Origin: Rifleibacterium sp035352635
GTDB lineage: Bacteria > Muiribacteriota > Ozemobacteria > Ozemobacterales > Ozemobacteraceae
Reading direction: 5' to 3'
Length of the DNA stretch: 64,000 bases
Assembly (NCBI GenBank): GCA_035352635.1
Contig: DAOPYA010000004.1
Location: forward strand, 21,983 to 85,982
Shown: positions 60,086 through 64,000 of the stretch, piece after piece
Layout: every line of letters begins with the position of its first letter
Position numbering within the stretch: the first letter of the stretch is position 1
The notes under the pieces: model-generated
The model's database searches: none
What the model saw: the letters and a program-made list of their open reading frames with translations, nothing else
What the model was told of the DNA's origin: nothing
Position numbers and translations under genes: made by a program

Positions 60086-62554
60086 ATGAGCAACCTTCAC
60101 GAAACCGAAATCCTCTATCAGATCTCTCTGGCAATCGGCAACACACTTAAGCTGACACCGATGCTGCGCGAGGTTTTGACAACCGTGATGGGGGCCCTTA
60201 ATTGCTCGGCCTCTGAAGTTTGGCGCATGGTTGCGACCAACCATGGCAACCCGGCGCGGCCCGACCACTATGAACAGGCGCTTGCCTGGGGCAAACCGAT
60301 TAGCATTCCCAGATCATCCATTGGCATAGCCTTTGCAGGTGATTTCAGCCTGCCGCAGAATGAACAGCAGCTTAAAACTTTCGCCTCCTCCACCCCTTTT
60401 ACAAGGTCAGCCGATGGCACAAATCATATCTTCTTTAACCTGCCTGGTTTTGGCATGCTTATTCTGCAAAAAAACGGTGCAAGTCTCACCGAAAGTCTTT
60501 GCCGGTCGCTGCAACTGCTGATGAATAAATTGGCTATTTCAGCATTGGCATGCATCGACAACGAAAAAACCGAAAATCAGCTCTCGAGTTCGCAAAAAAT
60601 GCTTGAACTCGTTATGAACAGCATTCCGCAGCAGATTTTCTGGAAAGATGCCAATTCAGTCTATCTCGGTTGCAATGAAAACGGGGCAAAATACTACGGC
60701 TTCAGGCACCCTGGCGAAATAACGGGCAAATCCGACCGCGATATTCCCTGCAACCGCCAGGAAGCCGATTTTCTCAAAGCCTGCGATCTCAGGGTTATGA
60801 GTACCGGCACGCCTGAAATCCACGTTGTTGACCGGAAGCAGGATCAAAATGGTAAAACTGTCTGGGTTGATACAACAAGAATTCCTCTTTCAGATGCCCA
60901 AGGCAAAATCACCGGCATACTCATCGCCCTCGAGGACATCACAGAACGAAAGCTCGTCGAAGAAGAACTGCAGGCAGCCAAAGATACGGCTGAAGACGCC
61001 AGTCGTGCCAAGAGCGAATTTCTCGCCAACATGAGCCACGAGATACGTACCCCGCTCAATGGCGTGATTGGCTTTACTGAATTGCTCAAAACGACTCAAC
61101 TGAGCCAGATTCAAGAACAATATGTCAGAAATGCCAATATTTCAGGGCACACCCTCCTTGGAATCATCAACGATATTCTTGATTTTTCGAAGATTGAATC
61201 GGGCATGATGAGCCTTGAGATGATCAGAACCGACATGGTTGAGCTTCTTGAAGCCAGTATCGATCTTATCAAACTGACGGCAGGTGAAAAAGACCTTGAA
61301 GTCCTGCTTTCAATTGAACCAGACATGCCACGTTATGCTATCGTAGACCCGGTAAGGCTTAAGCAGATACTCGCGAACCTTCTGAGCAATGCGGTTAAAT
61401 TTACCGATCATGGCGAAGTCGAGCTGAAAGCAACTTATGTAGGCGCCGGCCCAGCGCGAGGGACTTTTCACTTTTCGGTAAGAGACACCGGAATCGGCAT
61501 CTCAAGCGAGCAACAGCGCAAGCTGTTTAAGGCCTTCTCGCAGGCAGATGGTTCAACGACCCGCAAATATGGCGGCACCGGCCTGGGTCTGATAATTTCT
61601 GAACTGATTGCCAATCAGATGAACAGCAGCATAAAGATAGTAAGTCAGCCCGACCATGGTTCTACCTTCAGCTTTTCTTTGCTTACAAGCGTCGAAGCAG
61701 GTGAAAAATACGATATATCAAAGCTTGCGGCGGTAAAAAAATGCCTGGTCATCGATGATAACAGCAATAATAGAATCATACTTGAGCATCTGCTCGTCAA
61801 CTGGGGCATAACCTGCGTCAGTTGCCCAAATGGCACCGAGGCAGTTGCAGTTCTCGAGCATTCAGGCTCGTTTGATCTTATTATTTGCGATTTTCACATG
61901 CCGATTCTTGATGGACTGGCCACGATCGAACTATTGCGCCGCAATCCCCGCATGCAGCAAGGCAGGATACCGGTTATACTGCTGCATTCATCGTCAGACA
62001 CAGCGCAATTGCACCAGAGGTGCGAAGAGCTTGGCGTGATGTTCCGCCTGTGCAAACCGGTTAAAAGCGATGATCTATACCGATATATCATCGGAGCGGT
62101 GGCCAATTCTCATGAAAATTTAGCGCTGCCGCGGATGATTGCCCAGCCATTAACCGTCAGCTCATCGACTTGCAGTAATGTTTCAATATTGATCGCAGAA
62201 GACATTGAAATGAACATGATTTTGCTCGCATCAATTCTGAAAAAGTTAGTACCCGCCGCCAGATTGATGATTGCGCGTAATGGCAGGCAGGCCAGTCGAA
62301 TCTGGCAGAACGAGAAACCAGACCTGATTTTCATGGATCTTCAGATGCCGGAAGTCGATGGTCTTGAAGCTACCAGGCAAATACGGGAAAGCGAAAAATC
62401 CTCTGGCAGCCGCACACCGATCATTGCACTGACTGCAGGTGCAACCCTTGAAGAACAGGAGCGTTGCAAATCAGCCGGCATGGATGATTTTGTCACCAAA
62501 CCAATCGTCATCGACAAAATCAACGAAGTCGTGACCCGTTTTCTTGCAAAATAG
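60086..62554 (+). CDS. Hybrid sensor histidine kinase with two receiver domains
   Basis: An 822-residue cytosolic hybrid kinase. Domains: GAF-like N-terminus (about 1-160), PAS with C-terminal PAC (about 165-295), short coiled linker, HisKA with phospho-acceptor His in MSHEIRTPLNG near 315, HATPase_c (about 415-530, with G-T-G-L-G-L), receiver 1 (about 543-660) with D-D at its start and phospho-acceptor in ICDFHMP, and receiver 2 (about 690-820) with IAEDIEMN and FMDLQMP. There is no Hpt domain or output domain, so phosphate must pass to an unlinked partner. No membrane segment: it would sense an internal signal, probably with the FIST protein encoded just upstream. Confidence 0.93.
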   Translation: MSNLHETEILYQISLAIGNTLKLTPMLREVLTTVMGALNCSASEVWRMVATNHGNPARPDHYEQALAWGKPISIPRSSIGIAFAGDFSLPQNEQQLKTFASSTPFTRSADGTNHIFFNLPGFGMLILQKNGASLTESLCRSLQLLMNKLAISALACIDNEKTENQLSSSQKMLELVMNSIPQQIFWKDANSVYLGCNENGAKYYGFRHPGEITGKSDRDIPCNRQEADFLKACDLRVMSTGTPEIHVVDRKQDQNGKTVWVDTTRIPLSDAQGKITGILIALEDITERKLVEEELQAAKDTAEDASRAKSEFLANMSHEIRTPLNGVIGFTELLKTTQLSQIQEQYVRNANISGHTLLGIINDILDFSKIESGMMSLEMIRTDMVELLEASIDLIKLTAGEKDLEVLLSIEPDMPRYAIVDPVRLKQILANLLSNAVKFTDHGEVELKATYVGAGPARGTFHFSVRDTGIGISSEQQRKLFKAFSQADGSTTRKYGGTGLGLIISELIANQMNSSIKIVSQPDHGSTFSFSLLTSVEAGEKYDISKLAAVKKCLVIDDNSNNRIILEHLLVNWGITCVSCPNGTEAVAVLEHSGSFDLIICDFHMPILDGLATIELLRRNPRMQQGRIPVILLHSSSDTAQLHQRCEELGVMFRLCKPVKSDDLYRYIIGAVANSHENLALPRMIAQPLTVSSSTCSNVSILIAEDIEMNMILLASILKKLVPAARLMIARNGRQASRIWQNEKPDLIFMDLQMPEVDGLEATRQIRESEKSSGSRTPIIALTAGATLEEQERCKSAGMDDFVTKPIVIDKINEVVTRFLAK

Positions 62555-62681
62555 TCGTTTAATGCAATCATGGCTGATCGGCGAAGTTCAACTCTGCCTT
62601 TTCATCAGCTTTGCCAGTCGAAGTGCCCGGGCAGTATGCAAACCCGAAATTTTCTGCTAGAGTTTTAAAAGAGGTAGAAGA

Positions 62682-64000
62682 ATGCTGAAACGAACTCTGA
62701 CTTTGCTGATTCTGATTTTTTGCACAGCCTTGCTGCATGGTCAGGTAATGCTGTTCACAGATATTCTCAACCCTGAATCAGCTGATCTGGTCAAAGAGCT
62801 GGCTCTTATCGGCACCGCAGACAAAGCTCTTGATAACCGTATCGAAGAACTGCGCAAAATTGCCAGGCAACCGTCGGCAAGCTTGCAGAGCAAAACCGAT
62901 CTGGCGGCTTTTATTCTGCGCAAAATCACACTGCAACGCGAGCAGGGTTACGAAGCCCTTGAAGATCTGCTTCTCGAAGTTTCTGATCTTTTGCCTGGTA
63001 ATTTCTACGTTGAATCAACCTGGGGCGACCTGCTTTATTTCGCCGGCGATTACGAAAAGGCGCTGAGTCACTATGAAAACGCTCTGTTCAAACGCCCGGA
63101 TGACGTTAAGTTGCACGGTCGTATCGGGGTTTCCGCCATGCAACAGATGCTATACGAAAAAGCAATCAGCCATTTCGAAAAGGTGCTGGCCGACCAGCCC
63201 GATTCATTTTTTATGCTCTATGTTATGGGTCGGTGCCACTTTGAGCTCAAACATCTTGAAGAAGCCATAGAATTCTGGGAAAAAGCACTTAAGCTGGCCA
63301 AGGATGACCGCGAAAAAAAATCTATCGAAGCCGCCTTGAATCAGGCCCGCGAATTGTTGGCTTCTACCAGTGATGCCACCCGCGAAGAAGACCAGAGATT
63401 TGTCATTCATTTTGCCGGCAACTCTCAACAGGATCTCGGTGACATAACCTTTGAAATGCTTGAAGAAATCTTTTTTCAGGTCACTGACTCGTTGAACTAT
63501 CAACCAGAAGTTAAGATCAATATTATTTTCTTTCTGACTGAAGAATACTATAAAGTCAGCCGCGAATGGTCAGCAGGCTCCGCCCAGGGCATTCAGATCA
63601 TGGTACCTTTAAAATCCGGCTACAAAAGCCCTGACTATGTTAAAGGTCTGCTCGCCCACGAGTTTACCCACACGATTATTCATTTAAAAACCAGCAACCG
63701 CTGCCCACTCTGGCTTAACGAAGGTCTGGCGCAGTATTACGAATTTAGCGCGTCCTACGGGTCCCCCGAAACCATCCGCCCCGACTATGAACCCCTGATG
63801 CAGAAAGAATTCGTTGACAAACGCAATTTTGTGGATCTGAACAATGTGCCATCACTGATTGGCGGCTCATCGCACTATGATATTGCCCGCGGTTATGTTG
63901 CTTCTTATCTGGCTGTGCGCTGCATGGCCGAGTTTTACGGCGAGCAGAGCTTCGACAGCCTTCTTTCGAGCCTTGGGCGCGGCAAAAGCCAGGATGAAGC
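62682..64000 (+). CDS. Exported TPR-gluzincin metallopeptidase, 3' end outside window
   Basis: The frame runs off the right edge after 439 codons. It starts with a signal peptide (about 1-20) after an AGAGG site. Residues about 100-230 hold three TPR-like units, then a peptidase MA-like gluzincin domain: HEFTH at 326-330 and NEG with Glu347 as third ligand in WLNEGLAQYYE. The combination of TPR and peptidase MA is known from exported proteins of many anaerobes; the substrate is unknown. It is separated from the histidine-kinase gene by 127 bases and may be an independent unit. The missing C-terminus prevents further statements. Confidence 0.8.
   Translation, partial: MLKRTLTLLILIFCTALLHGQVMLFTDILNPESADLVKELALIGTADKALDNRIEELRKIARQPSASLQSKTDLAAFILRKITLQREQGYEALEDLLLEVSDLLPGNFYVESTWGDLLYFAGDYEKALSHYENALFKRPDDVKLHGRIGVSAMQQMLYEKAISHFEKVLADQPDSFFMLYVMGRCHFELKHLEEAIEFWEKALKLAKDDREKKSIEAALNQARELLASTSDATREEDQRFVIHFAGNSQQDLGDITFEMLEEIFFQVTDSLNYQPEVKINIIFFLTEEYYKVSREWSAGSAQGIQIMVPLKSGYKSPDYVKGLLAHEFTHTIIHLKTSNRCPLWLNEGLAQYYEFSASYGSPETIRPDYEPLMQKEFVDKRNFVDLNNVPSLIGGSSHYDIARGYVASYLAVRCMAEFYGEQSFDSLLSSLGRGKSQDE

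Overview
The window looks like chromosomal DNA of a diderm, probably anaerobic, deep-branching bacterium. It has about 50 % G+C, dense operons and a strong preference for GAA, GCC, CTG and GGC codons. Evidence for a Gram-negative cell plan: a lipoprotein, signal peptides, pseudopilins and an M16-type exported protein. Butyrate kinase plus phosphate butyryltransferase suggest butyrate fermentation. HrcA/CIRCE control, many TPR proteins and several unusual fusions fit candidate phyla such as Riflebacteria, but that assignment is a low-confidence guess. I saw no rRNA, tRNA, CRISPR array, insertion sequence or prophage.

Layout. 1-3382: a frame open from the left edge, at least 1,126 codons, of very odd (basic, D/E/G-poor) composition and no recognised family. 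3.6-8.3 kb: an operon of a PP2C-type phosphatase, a coiled-coil protein whose second half has the same odd composition, and a 20-repeat TPR protein, bounded by a good promoter and a good terminator. 8.4-11.6 kb: minor-pseudopilin operon 1. 11.7-13.1 kb: two small exported proteins. 13.1-18.7 kb: a secreted GH13 amylase with a starch-binding domain, then rlmI-mutT-buk-ptb. 18.7-26.7 kb: a TPR/CFI-box protein, a ComM/YifB ATPase, a cyclic-nucleotide-binding-domain/MinD-like fusion, an M48 protease, a small Cys protein, murC and a 37-residue membrane peptide. 26.7-31.4 kb: an M16-family protein lacking the HxxEH site, an SLH-like protein and a PH-like membrane protein. 31.6-36 kb: a compact Tad-type motor locus made of two fusions (TadZ-TadA and TadB-TadC) plus a DUF523 protein. 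36-39.7 kb: an ABC-2 exporter, a coiled-coil/zinc-ribbon protein and a 46-residue membrane protein. 39.8-49.3 kb (minus strand): pseudopilin operon 2 ending in a 1,289-residue lipoprotein metalloprotease with FN3-like repeats. 49.7-58.7 kb: a heat-shock cluster groES-groEL-groES-groEL-hrcA-grpE-dnaK-dnaJ behind one perfect CIRCE. 58.8-64 kb: a FIST sensor protein with a hybrid histidine kinase, then a truncated TPR/gluzincin protease.

How the genes fit together. Much of the window concerns the cell surface and secretion: two pseudopilin sets, Tad motor parts, a MinD-like protein that may position them, surface proteases and an SLH-like protein. Signalling is represented by the phosphatase, the CNB domain and FIST/HK. 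The most unusual items are the giant open frame with its compositional echo in the neighbouring operon, the Tad fusions, the active-site-less M16 protein, and the two tandem groESL pairs of which only one GroEL keeps the GGM tail.
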